Notes: a model not told the origin generated them from the letters alone. A stretch of 63,838 nt of DNA from JABWAM01 sp964653025 (GCA_964653025.1 CAZZBZ010000008.1:1-63838), one strand, 5' to 3'. Shown: positions 1 to 9,394, counted from the first letter of the stretch. Translations and numbers: made by a program.

Positions 1-156
1 CATGGGACTGAATGCTGGCGCGAGCGCCGATGGGTGGCAACGGCAAAACCGGCAAGCGACGGATGATGTGCCTCTCGCCCTATTAAAGAAGTGGCCATCG
101 CGCGACCGTTGATAATCGGCGTGCGGAATGGGTGTGCGGCAAGGTAAGATAATTCC

Positions 157-882
157 ATGCTCGACGCCTCCAACACCACGATCGAACTGAAAAAAGGGCG
201 GCCCCGTGTGGCCATTCTGCCGATCGGCGCCACCGAGCAGCACAGTCGCCATCTGCCGCTCTGTACCGATTCGATTCTTGCCGAGGCGGTGGCGCGGGGT
301 GCCGCCGAGCGCCTCGGTGCGTGGTGCATGCCCGTCTTGCCTTACTCAATCTCCCACATGCACCGCGGGACGATCGGGACTGCCGGACTCCGGAACGACA
401 CGCTCGTGCGCGTGATCCGCGACCTCGCGGGCAGCGTCCGCCAAGAGGGGTTTCGCGGGTTCGTCCTGCTGAACTTTCACGGGGGGAACCAGGTTCTCCC
501 CGCCGTGGTCCAGGACCTGAACCTTGACTTTTCCAATCTCGACACCGTCGGGGTCTTCTCGCCCTGGCAAGCCGCGGTCGGCCTCTTCAGGTCGCGCGAC
601 CAACTGCAACATGCCAACGAGTTCGAGGTGTCGTGCCTCCTCCACCTCGCCCCGCACCTCGTGAGGAAGAAGGAAATTCGCGACCAGAAGGAGGAGTTTC
701 AGGCCGAGTGGTTGCGCTACGCCCCCTTTCCGCGACTCTCGCGCCTCACCCACACGGGTACCCCCTCCGTCGCCACCGCCGCGAAGGGAAAGAAGGCCCT
801 CGAGTTGATGGTGGAGTGCACGGCACGGTCGATCCGTGAGTCGCTCCGCCACGCGCGAAGGTTGCGTCACGGGGCGCGATGA
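157..882 (+). CDS. creatininase-family metal-dependent amidohydrolase
   Basis: The 241-residue protein carries the family signature near residue 25 (GATEQHSRHLPLCTD, compare GxxEQHGxHLPxxTD), whose Glu, His and Asp normally bind two metal ions. It also has a histidine-glycine turn (NFHGGN, about residue 107) and a downstream acidic segment (HANEFEVSCLL). The family includes creatinine amidohydrolase, formamide hydrolases of flavin/F420 synthesis and the mycofactocin peptidase MftE, so the fold and metal chemistry are clear but the substrate is not. It is predicted cytoplasmic with no signal peptide. Its stop overlaps the next start (ATGA), which implies translational coupling to a GNAT protein. 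The only odd point is Ser in place of the usual Gly after EQH. The first 156 bases of the window hold no gene I can support. Confidence 0.85.
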   Translation: MLDASNTTIELKKGRPRVAILPIGATEQHSRHLPLCTDSILAEAVARGAAERLGAWCMPVLPYSISHMHRGTIGTAGLRNDTLVRVIRDLAGSVRQEGFRGFVLLNFHGGNQVLPAVVQDLNLDFSNLDTVGVFSPWQAAVGLFRSRDQLQHANEFEVSCLLHLAPHLVRKKEIRDQKEEFQAEWLRYAPFPRLSRLTHTGTPSVATAAKGKKALELMVECTARSIRESLRHARRLRHGAR

Positions 883-1730
883 ACGTCCCCCTGGACATTC
901 GCACGATGGGGACGGCCGACCTGGCCTTTGCCGACTCGCTCCGCGCTCTCGTTGGATGGAACCAGACCCCCGCCGACTGGGCGCGCCTTCTCGCCCATGA
1001 ACCCGAGGGCTGCTTTGTTGCCGAGTGGGAGGGGCGACCCGCGGGCACGGCCACCACGACCCGTCACGGTGGCGGCCTCGCATGGATTGGGATGGTCCTC
1101 GTCCACCCCGACCGTCGCCGCCATGGGATCGGGCGCGCGCTGCTCCAGCGCTGCATCGAGCACCTCGACGCCGTCGGTTGTTGTTGCATCAAGCTCGACG
1201 CCACTCCCGCCGGTCAGCCGCTCTACGAGTCCCTCGGTTTCCGCGACGAATGGCCCCTCGCGCGCTGGGAGGGTCTCGCCGTTGCCGTGGATGTCGCCTC
1301 GCCAAGGGTGCGCCCGTATCGATCGAGTGACCGCGGTGCCCTTCTCACGGCGGACCTTGAAGCCTTCGGCGTTTCGCGCGAGCGACTTATTGAGGGCCTC
1401 CTCATCGACGGCACCACGTTTGTCGTGGAGGAGAAGGGACACATCATGGGCTTTGGGATGCTGAGGCCCGGTTCCCGTGCCGCCTACCTCGGCCCGATCG
1501 TGGCCAGGTCCACGGAGGCGGAGGAGGAGATCGCGCGGGCGCTTCTGGCCCACATCGCGGGACAAACGGTTTTCTGGGACATCCCGGAGGCGGCCGCAGA
1601 GGCGGTCGCGCTCGCGGGAGGACTTGGTTTCCAGCGGCAACGGCCGCTCACCCGGATGTTTCGCGGAAAAAACGATCGACCGGGCATCCCCGCCCGTCAG
1701 TTTGCCATCGCCGACCCGGCGACCGGGTGA
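879..1730 (+). CDS. GNAT acetyltransferase with two tandem GNAT domains
   Basis: This 283-residue protein has a complete N-terminal GNAT domain, with the acetyl-CoA binding loop RRRHGIG near residue 86 followed by a typical YESLGF end. A second, divergent half (about 150-275) ends in GLGFQRQRPLTRM, like the C-terminal GNAT-like domain often fused to acetyltransferases. Only the first half shows a convincing CoA loop, so the second may bind substrate or be structural. The gene overlaps the creatininase-family gene by 4 bp and should be co-transcribed with it. The acceptor substrate is unknown. The 111 bp that follow, up to the convergent uvrB, show no gene. Confidence 0.85.
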   Translation: MNVPLDIRTMGTADLAFADSLRALVGWNQTPADWARLLAHEPEGCFVAEWEGRPAGTATTTRHGGGLAWIGMVLVHPDRRRHGIGRALLQRCIEHLDAVGCCCIKLDATPAGQPLYESLGFRDEWPLARWEGLAVAVDVASPRVRPYRSSDRGALLTADLEAFGVSRERLIEGLLIDGTTFVVEEKGHIMGFGMLRPGSRAAYLGPIVARSTEAEEEIARALLAHIAGQTVFWDIPEAAAEAVALAGGLGFQRQRPLTRMFRGKNDRPGIPARQFAIADPATG

Positions 1731-1841
1731 GGGATCAACGCTTCACGCGTGGCAATGATGTGCAAGACGAGCCGTTCGACCGAAAACCCTTCCTCCCGAA
1801 CAATGATCTTATTGGTTCGGTGCCGCACGGGGCATGCCTGA

Positions 1842-3971
1842 TCATGTTGTCCCGCGGGGGAGGGGGGCGACCCCGTCCCTTGATGGACTGTGGGTTGGGG
1901 TCGTCCCTTTGGGATCATTCCCCGGCACACGTTTTTTGGGGCGGGAGGGCTTCGCTTCCGGACGGTAGGTAACCGCTTTTTCCTGGGAGGCTTTTGCGGC
2001 GCCTCGTTTCTTCAACTCCTCGACCTGGTCGCGGAGGATTGCGGCGCGTTCGAACTCAAGCTTCCCGGCGGCGCGCTCCATCTCGTCCTCCAGCTCGTGG
2101 ATGAGCTCGCTGATCGTGAAGTCACCGCCGGCCTCGGAGATCACGCTGGCCTCGATCTCGTGGGCCTCCTCGTAAACAGCGAGGCTTTCCTCGAGTGCGC
2201 GGTTGACGCTGCGCGGGGTGATGTGGTTCGCGCGATTGAACTCGATCTGTTTCTCGCGGCGATGGCGCGTCACGCGCAGGAAGGCGCGAATCGCGTCGGT
2301 CTCCTGGTCGGCGTAGAGGATCACCTCGCCGTTCAGGTGGCGCGCGGCGCGCCCGGCGGTCTGGATGAGCGAGCGTTCGGAGCGGAGGAAGCCGGTCTTG
2401 TCGGCATCGAGGATGGCGACGAGGGAGACCTCGGGAAGATCGAGCCCCTCGCGGAGGAGGTTGATCCCGACAAGGACGTCAAAGTCGCCCTTGCGCAGCC
2501 CCCGGAGGATGTCGACACGCTCGATGGCCCCGATCTCGGAGTGGAGGTAGCGCACGCGCACGCCCAGCTCGCGGAGGTAGTCGGTGAGGTCCTCGGAGGT
2601 GCGCTTCGTCAGGGTCGTCACGAGGACGCGCTCCTTGCGAGCGGCGCGTTCGCGGACGCGGCCGAGGAGGTCGTCAATCTGGCCCTTGAGGGGGCGGACG
2701 GTCACCTGTGGGTCGGTGAGCCCGGTGGGGCGGATGATCTGCTCGATCACGGACGGGTTCTGGCGGAGCTCCCATTCGCCGGGGGTGGCGGAGACGCAGA
2801 CCACCTGTTTCTGGCGAGCGAGGAACTCCTCGAAGTTGAGCGGGCGGTTATCGAGCGCCGAGGGGAGGCGGAAGCCGTGCTCCACGAGCACGGTTTTGCG
2901 GGAGCGGTCGCCGGCGAACATGCCGCCGACCTGCGGGATGGTGGCGTGCGACTCGTCGAGGATGGTGAGGTAGTCGTCCTTGAAGAAATCGAGGAGCGTG
3001 TAGGGTGCGGCGCCCGGTGCCCGCCCGGTGAGGTGGCGGGAGTAGTTTTCGATCCCGTTGCAGAACCCCATTTCCTGGAGCATCTCGAGATCGTAGGTGG
3101 TGCGCATTTTGAGGCGCTGGGCCTCGAGGAGCTTTTTCTGGGACTCCAGCTCCTGGAGGCGGTGGGCGAGTTCCTCGCGGATGGTGACGATCGCGCGCTG
3201 GACGGTGTCGTAGGGGGTGACGTAGTGCTTGGCGGGGAAGAGGGAAATCTTCTCGATCGTGCCGTGCGCGTCGCCGGTGAGCGGCTCGAAGCGGGTGATG
3301 CGCTCGATATTGTCGCCAAAGAGCTCGATGCGGATGGCCTCCTCGGAGTTGGAGGGATGGAGCTCGATGACGTCGCCGCGCGCGCGGAACTGCCCGCGGC
3401 TGAACTCCACGTCGTTGCGGCTGTACTGCATGTCCACAAGGCGACCGAGAAGGGCGCGGCGGTCCATCTGCTGGCCGACCCAGAGGTGGAGGATCATCTT
3501 TGCGTAGTCTTCGGGGGAGCCAAGGCCGTAGATGCAGGAGACGCTGGCGACGACGATCACATCGCGGCGCTGGAGGAGGGAGCTGGTGGCGGAGAGGCGG
3601 AGGCGCTCGATCTCCTCGTTGATCGCGGAGTCCTTCTCGATGTAGGTGTCGGTCTGCGGGATATAGGCCTCGGGCTGGTAGTAGTCGAAGTAGCTGACGA
3701 AGTACTCGACGGCGCTCTTGGGAAAGAATCCCTTGAACTCGGCGTAGAGCTGCGCGGCGAGGGTCTTGTTGTGGGTGACGACAAGGACCGGGCGCTGGAG
3801 GCGCTCGATGACGTTCGCCATCGTGAAGGTCTTGCCCGAGCCGGTGACACCGAGGAGAGTCTGGAACGCCGCGCCGCCTTGAAGTGAGGAAACGAGTTTT
3901 TCAATCGCCTCCGGCTGGTCGCCGCAGGGCTTGTAGGGGGCCGTGAGCTCGAAACGCGACATGGAACCCAT
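1842..3971 (-). CDS. uvrB: excinuclease ABC subunit B
   Basis: UvrB is the DNA damage-verifying helicase of nucleotide excision repair. It is loaded by UvrA and recruits UvrC. Visible are Walker A (GVTGSGKTFTMAN, about residue 40), the beta-hairpin region rich in Tyr (YFVSYFDYYQPEAYIP), the DEAD-like box LDESHAT, helicase motifs VI (QTAGRAAR) and the UVR motif near the C-terminus (KLEFERAAILRDQVEELKK), which contacts UvrC. At about 709 residues it is slightly longer than usual because of a basic, Pro-rich tail. I chose the ATG at 3971 because it overlaps the stop of the upstream deaminase (TGATG). A second ATG three codons later (MSRFELTAPYKPCGDQPEAI) matches where the family usually starts. 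Confidence 0.97.
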   Translation of the reverse strand: MGSMSRFELTAPYKPCGDQPEAIEKLVSSLQGGAAFQTLLGVTGSGKTFTMANVIERLQRPVLVVTHNKTLAAQLYAEFKGFFPKSAVEYFVSYFDYYQPEAYIPQTDTYIEKDSAINEEIERLRLSATSSLLQRRDVIVVASVSCIYGLGSPEDYAKMILHLWVGQQMDRRALLGRLVDMQYSRNDVEFSRGQFRARGDVIELHPSNSEEAIRIELFGDNIERITRFEPLTGDAHGTIEKISLFPAKHYVTPYDTVQRAIVTIREELAHRLQELESQKKLLEAQRLKMRTTYDLEMLQEMGFCNGIENYSRHLTGRAPGAAPYTLLDFFKDDYLTILDESHATIPQVGGMFAGDRSRKTVLVEHGFRLPSALDNRPLNFEEFLARQKQVVCVSATPGEWELRQNPSVIEQIIRPTGLTDPQVTVRPLKGQIDDLLGRVRERAARKERVLVTTLTKRTSEDLTDYLRELGVRVRYLHSEIGAIERVDILRGLRKGDFDVLVGINLLREGLDLPEVSLVAILDADKTGFLRSERSLIQTAGRAARHLNGEVILYADQETDAIRAFLRVTRHRREKQIEFNRANHITPRSVNRALEESLAVYEEAHEIEASVISEAGGDFTISELIHELEDEMERAAGKLEFERAAILRDQVEELKKRGAAKASQEKAVTYRPEAKPSRPKKRVPGNDPKGTTPTHSPSRDGVAPLPRGTT

Positions 3972-4441
3972 CAGTAGAGCGGGCGGGCGAGCTTCTTCCA
4001 CTCGTCGAAGAGCGCCGCGCATTCCGCCTTGAGGAGCCCCCCGGCGAGGGGGGGAAGGCCGTCCCCACTGTGGAAGCGGGCGTCGTCGAAACCGGCGGCG
4101 GCCGCGGCGTGGCGGGAGGCCCCGAAGATGACACGCGGGATGCGCGACCAGGCGATGGCCCCGAGGCACATCGGGCAGGGTTCGACCGTGCAGATCATCA
4201 CGCAGTTCGAGAGGTCGTGGGTTCCCAGGGCGCGGCAGGCTTCGCGGACGGCGTTCACCTCCGCGTGGGCAGTCGGGTCGTGGTCGCGGATGACGGTGTT
4301 GTGAGCGGTGGCGATGAGCTTGCCTTCCCGGACAACACAGGCCCCGAAGGGCCCACCGTGACCGAGGCGGACTCCCTCGGCGGCGGAGGCAAGGGCGGCG
4401 CGCATAAGGGATGCCTCGGTGGCAGTGAAAGGCGGTCTCAT
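3971..4441 (-). CDS. nucleoside/guanine deaminase, GuaD-like
   Basis: This is a zinc-dependent deaminase of the cytidine-deaminase fold, with the catalytic HAE (DPTAHAEVNAVREA, about residue 58) and the PCxxC zinc motif (EPCPMCLGAI). The segment AAAGFDDARF and the total length of 156 residues match bacterial guanine deaminases of the Bacillus GuaD type, which convert guanine to xanthine. A tRNA adenosine deaminase (TadA) is less likely because the C-terminal region differs. I start at the ATG giving MRPPFTATE; a TTG four codons upstream is possible. The gene is coupled to uvrB through a TGATG overlap, an unusual pairing that could reflect handling of deaminated or excised bases or be incidental. 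Confidence 0.85.
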   Translation of the reverse strand: MRPPFTATEASLMRAALASAAEGVRLGHGGPFGACVVREGKLIATAHNTVIRDHDPTAHAEVNAVREACRALGTHDLSNCVMICTVEPCPMCLGAIAWSRIPRVIFGASRHAAAAAGFDDARFHSGDGLPPLAGGLLKAECAALFDEWKKLARPLY

Positions 4442-4502
4442 GGGAAGGACCAAGAATGCGCTGCTCCTTTGCGGGGGGGCGAGCCGAAATGTGGCGCTTG
4501 CG

Positions 4503-4532
4503 TTGACAATCTTGCGGGGGGAGTCGTAGCGT
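4503..4532 (+). promoter_or_regulatory. candidate sigma-70 promoter for the secreted protein/glnE unit
   Basis: A perfect -35 hexamer TTGACA (4503-4508) is followed after 18 bp by TAGCGT (4527-4532), a weak -10 match. It lies 22 bp before the ATG at 4555 and reads toward it. Confidence 0.45.
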
Positions 4533-4554
4533 GTGCCTGTCGCCTTTTTCGCCC

Positions 4555-5121
4555 ATGAATCCTCTCCGCCATAACGCCCTGCTCGCGACCGCGATCCTCC
4601 TTGGATTGTGGCTCACCCCCTCCCTGCGCGCCACCAACGAGGGGGAGGCCCAGATGCACGAGCGGCTTGCGATGCGCTTGCGTGCGGTTGCTGCCGAAGC
4701 GATGCAGAAGGCCGAGGATGCGCCCGGGGAGGCTTCGACCCTGCTCACGAAGGTGTCGGAGAATTTCAAAGCCCTCGCCGACTCGAAAGCGAGGATCGCG
4801 AAGAAGATCCGCAGCGGGAACCAGGAGGGACTTGACGATCTCAAGAAGGCTGACATGGATCTTGCGCAGAAGGCATTCCAGATCCGCGAGCAGCTCCAGG
4901 GGATGGGAGTTGTCCTCGCGGAGGGTTCGGGAGGGGGGCGCATGGTGCGGCGCATGGATTCCCGGGAACGCAGCGGTTCCCCCGATGGCGAGGCTTCCCC
5001 CGGTGGGTTTCGCCCCCGCGAGCGGGTGGACCGCAAGCCTGGCGTGGTCGTCCTGGGTTCGGCGGACGAACTGAGAAACTGGCTGAATGAAGAAGAAGCG
5101 CGCGATGGCGGCGCGAAGTAA
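4555..5121 (+). CDS. secreted protein of unknown function with helical middle
   Basis: I do not recognise this 188-residue protein. It starts with a typical Sec signal peptide (basic MNPLRHN, hydrophobic core LLATAILLGLWLTPS, likely cleavage after LRA). The next 110 residues are charged and strongly helical, with Glu/Lys/Ala patterns compatible with a coiled coil. A Gly/Arg/Ser-rich, probably disordered segment follows, then a C-terminal hydrophobic-charged stretch. The ATG at 4555 was chosen because it begins the signal peptide. The end of the gene overlaps the first 35 bp of glnE in another frame, so the two are probably translated from one message. Confidence 0.7.
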   Translation: MNPLRHNALLATAILLGLWLTPSLRATNEGEAQMHERLAMRLRAVAAEAMQKAEDAPGEASTLLTKVSENFKALADSKARIAKKIRSGNQEGLDDLKKADMDLAQKAFQIREQLQGMGVVLAEGSGGGRMVRRMDSRERSGSPDGEASPGGFRPRERVDRKPGVVVLGSADELRNWLNEEEARDGGAK

Positions 5122-7858
5122 GCCGATCCGATCCGGCCGAGCGCCGAAGGTGTCTTCCCCGGGAACGGGGGGGATTCCCCGGTCGCTTGGCGAGTTGAAG
5201 CGCCTCCTCGCACGGCACGCGCCCGTCTGGCATCGCCGCCTGGCCGCGAACCCCGCCGACGGGGAATGGCTCTTTGGCGGTGTTCCCCTGGAGCAACCGC
5301 GTGCGCTGGCGGCGCTGGAGGCGGCCTGGCGGGCCGAACGGGGCGGGGAGCAGGGTTTCGAGACGACCTTCGCGGCGCTGAGGGAGGTCAAGCGTCGCGA
5401 GATGTTGCGCATCACCGCGCGCGACCTCGCTGGCTGCGCGCCGCTCGATGAGACGGTGGCGGAGCTCTCGGCACTCGCGGATTTCTGCCTGCGCCGCGGT
5501 CTGGCCTGCTGCGCCACGGAGATTTCCGCCCGTTATGGGGAGCCCTCGGCGGGTTTTGGGATCTTTGGGATGGGAAAGCTTGGCGGGCAAGAACTCAACT
5601 ACAGCTCGGACATCGACCTCATCTTCGCGTATGGGGAGGAGGGGAATGTGGGACCGCTCACCCACCACGATTTTTTCACGCGCGTGACGAACCGCCTGTT
5701 GCAGGGCTTCCGCGGCAGCGCCGGCACGGACGCCCTTTTCCGCGTGGACCTGCGCCTGCGTCCCGAGAACAAGTCGGGTCCGATCGTCCGCTCGCTCGAG
5801 AGCTACGAGAACTACTACGCTGCCTATGGGGAGACGTGGGAGCGGATGGCGCTCCAGAAGTGCCGTATGTCGGCGGGGGATGGGGAGTTGGGGTACGAGT
5901 TTACCCAGCGGTTGCAGCCTTTTTGCTTTCCCCGCTATCTGCCCCCGCAGGCGCTGGACGAGATTTTCGGGATCAAGTCACGGATCGAGGTGGAGATTCT
6001 CAAGGAGGGGGGGCTCGAGCGCCATGTGAAGCTGGGGCGCGGCGGCATCCGCGAGATCGAGTTTTCCGTGCAGGCGCTCCTGCTCATTCACGGGGCACGC
6101 CACGCCTTTTCGCAGGAGTCGGGAACGCTCAAGTCCATCCAGGCGCTCCATCGACTCGAACTGGTGAGCGCGGCGGATGCCCTGGCGCTCACGCGCGCCT
6201 ACATCTTCTTTCGCAGGGTCGAGCATCGTCTCCAGATGCGCGAGGACCGCCAGACCCACACGATCCCGGAATCGAAGGTGGAGCAGGCAAAGCTCGCCGA
6301 GGGGCTCGGCTACGCTTCCCTGGCGGATTTCGAAAAGGAATGGGACGAACACCGCGCCTTCGTCAGGGGTTTTTTCCAGAGCATCGTCCGCCCGAACGTT
6401 CCGGGGGTCGAGGGACCCGCGGCGGGCGCCGATGCGTGGGACGTGGACGCCGACGTCCGGGCGAGGCTCGTGCGCGAGGCGGGCTTCGAAGATCTCGCGC
6501 GAGCGGAGAAGGCGCTCACCTTCCTCGCCTCTGGTCCGGAGTACGCGCACGTCTCGCAGCGTACGCGCGGATTCTTCGGGCGCATCCGCGCCCAGATCCT
6601 GCGACTCTCCCCATTGCTCGCGCGCCCCGATCACGCCCTGACCCAGTTCGAGCGATTCATCGAGGGGTACGGCTCGCGCGCCACGCTCTACGAGCTCCTC
6701 GCCTCGAACCCGAAGGTGGTCGAGATGCTCTTCCATCTCTTCGACCACAGCCAGTTTCTCACGGACGTGGTCGTCCGCCAGCCGGCAATTCTCGAATCCA
6801 TCGCCTACGAGGGGCTCATGTCCATCCGCCGCGACCGCGCGGGAATGGAGGCGGCCCTTGTGCGCGAGGCCCCGGGTGGGGGGGAGGCGGGGCTTCGGGA
6901 GTTCCAGCGTTCCGAGCTGGTGCGCATCGAGCTGCGCGACATCCTCGGGGTGGCGGAATCGCTCGAGGAGACCTTCGAGCAGCTCACCCTCCTCGCGGAC
7001 ACTTGCGTGGCGCGGGCGCTGGAGGTCGTGAGCGCCGGCGCGGGGAAGATTCCACCGATGAGCGTGGTGGCCCTCGGGAAGTTTGGGGGGGGCGACCTCA
7101 GCTATGGTGCCGACCTCGACGTGCTCTTTGTGGGAGGCACGCCCGCCCTCGCCTCGAAACTGATCGGCCTCCTGGGACGGGACACTGGCGACGGAGCGCT
7201 CTTCAAGGTGGATGCCCGGCTGCGCCCCGATGGCGAGGACGGTCCGCTCGCCCTGCCGTTGGAGGCCTTTGCGCGGTACTTTCGCAGCCGCGCCCAGTTC
7301 TGGGAGCGCCAGAGCCTGACGCGTGCCCGCCCCATCGCCGGCGATGCGAAGCTGGGGAAGGCCTTCCTCAAACTCGTGGACGAGGTGATCTACTCCCGCC
7401 CGGTTTCAAAGGAGGAACTTGCCGAGCTCGCGGCGATGCGCCGACGGATCGAGAAGGAGCGGGGCGACGCGGACGACCCCGCGCGCGACTTCAAGACCGG
7501 GGCGGGCGGGATGGTCGAGGTGGAGTTCCTCGCGCAGGCGCTCCAGCTCCGCCATGGCTTTCGGAACTCCGCCCTGCGGCGGGCCTCCACGCTGGCGGTT
7601 CTGCGCGCGATGCCCCGCATCGCGGGTTGGAGTGAGGCCGATGCCGAGCGGCTTGTCGGGGACTACCTCTGGCTGCGCGGCCTCGAATCGGCGTCCCGCC
7701 GCTTCCACAACGCCCCGGTCTGGCAACTCCCGAAGGAGCGCGAGTTGTGGGTACCCGTGGCGCGCCACCTTGGTCTCGGCGGGGTGGCGGCCCTTGAAAA
7801 GGAACTTGCGGAACGCCGAGCGCGGATCCGCGCCCTCGCATCCAAGCTGGCTCCGTAG
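5087..7858 (+). CDS. glnE: bifunctional glutamine synthetase adenylyltransferase/deadenylase
   Basis: GlnE attaches AMP to, and removes it from, glutamine synthetase in response to PII and glutamine. Both nucleotidyltransferase domains are present: the N-terminal one with GKLGGQELNYSSDIDLIF (about residue 165) and the C-terminal one with GKFGGGDLSYGADLDVLF (about residue 665). Each has the paired acidic metal ligands, and the PII-uridylyltransferase-like helical domains lie between and after them. The 923-residue length is normal (E. coli 946). It starts inside the preceding secreted-protein gene. An alternative ATG (MAARSK) at 5105 would shorten the overlap. The gene faces the glutamate dehydrogenase gene, which makes a small nitrogen-assimilation cluster. 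Confidence 0.96.
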   Translation: MKKKRAMAARSKPIRSGRAPKVSSPGTGGIPRSLGELKRLLARHAPVWHRRLAANPADGEWLFGGVPLEQPRALAALEAAWRAERGGEQGFETTFAALREVKRREMLRITARDLAGCAPLDETVAELSALADFCLRRGLACCATEISARYGEPSAGFGIFGMGKLGGQELNYSSDIDLIFAYGEEGNVGPLTHHDFFTRVTNRLLQGFRGSAGTDALFRVDLRLRPENKSGPIVRSLESYENYYAAYGETWERMALQKCRMSAGDGELGYEFTQRLQPFCFPRYLPPQALDEIFGIKSRIEVEILKEGGLERHVKLGRGGIREIEFSVQALLLIHGARHAFSQESGTLKSIQALHRLELVSAADALALTRAYIFFRRVEHRLQMREDRQTHTIPESKVEQAKLAEGLGYASLADFEKEWDEHRAFVRGFFQSIVRPNVPGVEGPAAGADAWDVDADVRARLVREAGFEDLARAEKALTFLASGPEYAHVSQRTRGFFGRIRAQILRLSPLLARPDHALTQFERFIEGYGSRATLYELLASNPKVVEMLFHLFDHSQFLTDVVVRQPAILESIAYEGLMSIRRDRAGMEAALVREAPGGGEAGLREFQRSELVRIELRDILGVAESLEETFEQLTLLADTCVARALEVVSAGAGKIPPMSVVALGKFGGGDLSYGADLDVLFVGGTPALASKLIGLLGRDTGDGALFKVDARLRPDGEDGPLALPLEAFARYFRSRAQFWERQSLTRARPIAGDAKLGKAFLKLVDEVIYSRPVSKEELAELAAMRRRIEKERGDADDPARDFKTGAGGMVEVEFLAQALQLRHGFRNSALRRASTLAVLRAMPRIAGWSEADAERLVGDYLWLRGLESASRRFHNAPVWQLPKERELWVPVARHLGLGGVAALEKELAERRARIRALASKLAP

Positions 7859-7944
7859 ATTTGAGATCGGGACGACGAGGCGATTGAGCTTCTCAAGCAG
7901 GGCGATTTTACGGCGAGAAGCCTTCCCTTTTTCCCCTCTCCCTC

Positions 7945-9207
7945 TCAGGGGAACAGCCCGCGCATCCGCTTGGCTTCGGCGACCTTCTTGATGCCCAGCG
8001 CGAGCGCGGCGCGGCGCATCGGCACCTTCTCCTTCTTGACAAAGTTCATCACCGTGGTGAAGGCCTGCTCCATGATGCGATAGAGGCGGTCGTTCACCTC
8101 CGACTCCGTCCAGAAAAAGCTCTGGAGGCCCTGCACCCACTCGAAATAGGAGACCACCACCCCGCCCGAGTTGCAGAGAATGTCCGGCAGCACGAAGATG
8201 TCCGATCCCTCGAGGGCACGGTCGGCCTCGGTGGTCGTCGGCCCGTTCGCCGCCTCGGCAAGGATCTTGCAGCGGAGTTTTCCGACATTCTCCGCCGTGA
8301 TCTGGCGCTCGAGCGCCGCCGGGATGAGAACATCGCAGTCCAGAGTCAGAAGATCCGCGTTGCTGATCGCATCCCCGCCCCGGAAGCCACGGATCACGCG
8401 GTGCTCCTTCATGTGGGCGGCGAGGTCGTCCAAGTTGATCCCCTCCTTGCGGAAAGTTCCCCCCGTGTGGTCGCTCGCCGCGATCACCCGCGTCCCGTTG
8501 CGCGCGAGGGAAAAGGCCGCGTACGAACCGACGTTCCCAAACCCCTGCACCGCGACCGTCGCCCCCTCCGACTTGATCTTCAGCATGTCCATCGCGCGGT
8601 TGACGAGGTAGGCCACCCCGCGCCCTGTCGCCTCGCGGCGACCGAGGCTGCCGCCGAGGCTTACCGGCTTGCCGGTGACCACCCCCGGCACGCTGTGCCC
8701 CACCTGGATGCTGTAGGTGTCCATCATCCACGCCATCGTCTGCTCGTTCGTGCCGAGGTCGGGCGCGGGGATGTCGATCTGCGGCCCGATCACGGGAATC
8801 AACTCCTGGGTGAAACGCCGCGTCAGGCGCTCGTTCTCGCCCAACGACATGGTGAGAGGATCGCAGGCCACCCCGCCCTTCGCCCCGCCGTAGGGCAGGC
8901 CCACGAGCGCGCACTTCCAACTCATCCACATCGCCAGCGCGGCCACCTCGCCGAGGGTCACGTCCGGGTGATAGCGGATCCCACCCTTCGTCGGACCGAT
9001 GGTAAGGTGATGCTGCACTCGGTAACCGGGAAAGGTTCGCACCTCCCCATTATCCATGCGTACCGGAATATGGACGATGAGCGTGCGCTTGGGCAGACGC
9101 GTGCGTTCCCTCTCCCCCTGGGGAATTCCGAGCCAGTCGGCGGTGGCGTCGTACTGGTCGAGGGCCATCTGGAAGACGGGAGAATCAAAGGCGGTGGGTG
9201 TGTTCAT
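7945..9207 (-). CDS. gdhA: Glu/Leu/Phe/Val dehydrogenase, probably glutamate dehydrogenase
   Basis: This 420-residue protein belongs to the hexameric glutamate dehydrogenase family, which catalyses reductive amination of 2-oxoglutarate with NAD(P)H. The N-terminal substrate domain shows the glycine-rich KGGIRYHPDV and the catalytic lysine segment LPYGGAKGGV (about residues 95-130). The Rossmann domain begins with GFGNVGSYAA (about 225). The length fits the short hexameric class found in Bacillus and archaea. The start at 9207 gives MNTPTAFDSP; no strong ribosome site is visible. It converges on glnE. A 7-bp inverted repeat (7931-7937/7947-7953) spans the stop codon and could act as a weak shared terminator. 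Confidence 0.95.
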   Translation of the reverse strand: MNTPTAFDSPVFQMALDQYDATADWLGIPQGERERTRLPKRTLIVHIPVRMDNGEVRTFPGYRVQHHLTIGPTKGGIRYHPDVTLGEVAALAMWMSWKCALVGLPYGGAKGGVACDPLTMSLGENERLTRRFTQELIPVIGPQIDIPAPDLGTNEQTMAWMMDTYSIQVGHSVPGVVTGKPVSLGGSLGRREATGRGVAYLVNRAMDMLKIKSEGATVAVQGFGNVGSYAAFSLARNGTRVIAASDHTGGTFRKEGINLDDLAAHMKEHRVIRGFRGGDAISNADLLTLDCDVLIPAALERQITAENVGKLRCKILAEAANGPTTTEADRALEGSDIFVLPDILCNSGGVVVSYFEWVQGLQSFFWTESEVNDRLYRIMEQAFTTVMNFVKKEKVPMRRAALALGIKKVAEAKRMRGLFP

Positions 9208-9370
9208 CTTTGTGCGATTGAGAAATCAACGATCACGCTACTAGGTAACAGCACGGCTTGCAAGGGGAAAACCTCAGGTGCAAGAAGCCACGGATAGGGG
9301 AGTTGTGCCGATTCCGTTACCCCGCATTTCTCACCAACAGGGAAAAAGCGCGACAGAGTTTTCCTGAGTT

Positions 9371-9394
9371 GTAGGGCAAGCGCTCCCGCTTGCC
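9371..9394. repeat. REP-like hairpin, TGTAGGGC family
   Basis: The sequence GTAGGGCAAGCGctccCGCTTGCC contains an 8-bp perfect inverted repeat with a 4-base loop. The same GTAGGGC-plus-hairpin design recurs at 32232-32292, around the gap at 52517 and at 62309-62332, so this is one copy of a dispersed family. It sits in the 260-bp divergent region between gdhA and ygfZ. Confidence 0.7.

Noticed and set aside
1..156. Possible 3' end of an upstream gene at the left edge
   Set aside because: No frame in this stretch shows a recognisable protein end, and an AT-poor region without motif remains.
1890..3887. A 665-codon open frame on the plus strand opposite uvrB
   Set aside because: It mirrors uvrB codon by codon, has no family motif, and is rich in Val/Glu/Asp/Leu as expected for the antisense of a high-GC gene.
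3972..5213. In-frame extension of uvrB far upstream
   Set aside because: It runs through the deaminase gene and the secreted-protein gene in other frames. The conserved UvrB N-terminus starts at 3962-3971.
7859..7944. Minus-strand frame with RRKIALLEKLNRLVVP, reminiscent of restriction S subunits
   Set aside because: Only about 25 codons in a short convergent spacer, not enough to separate from chance.
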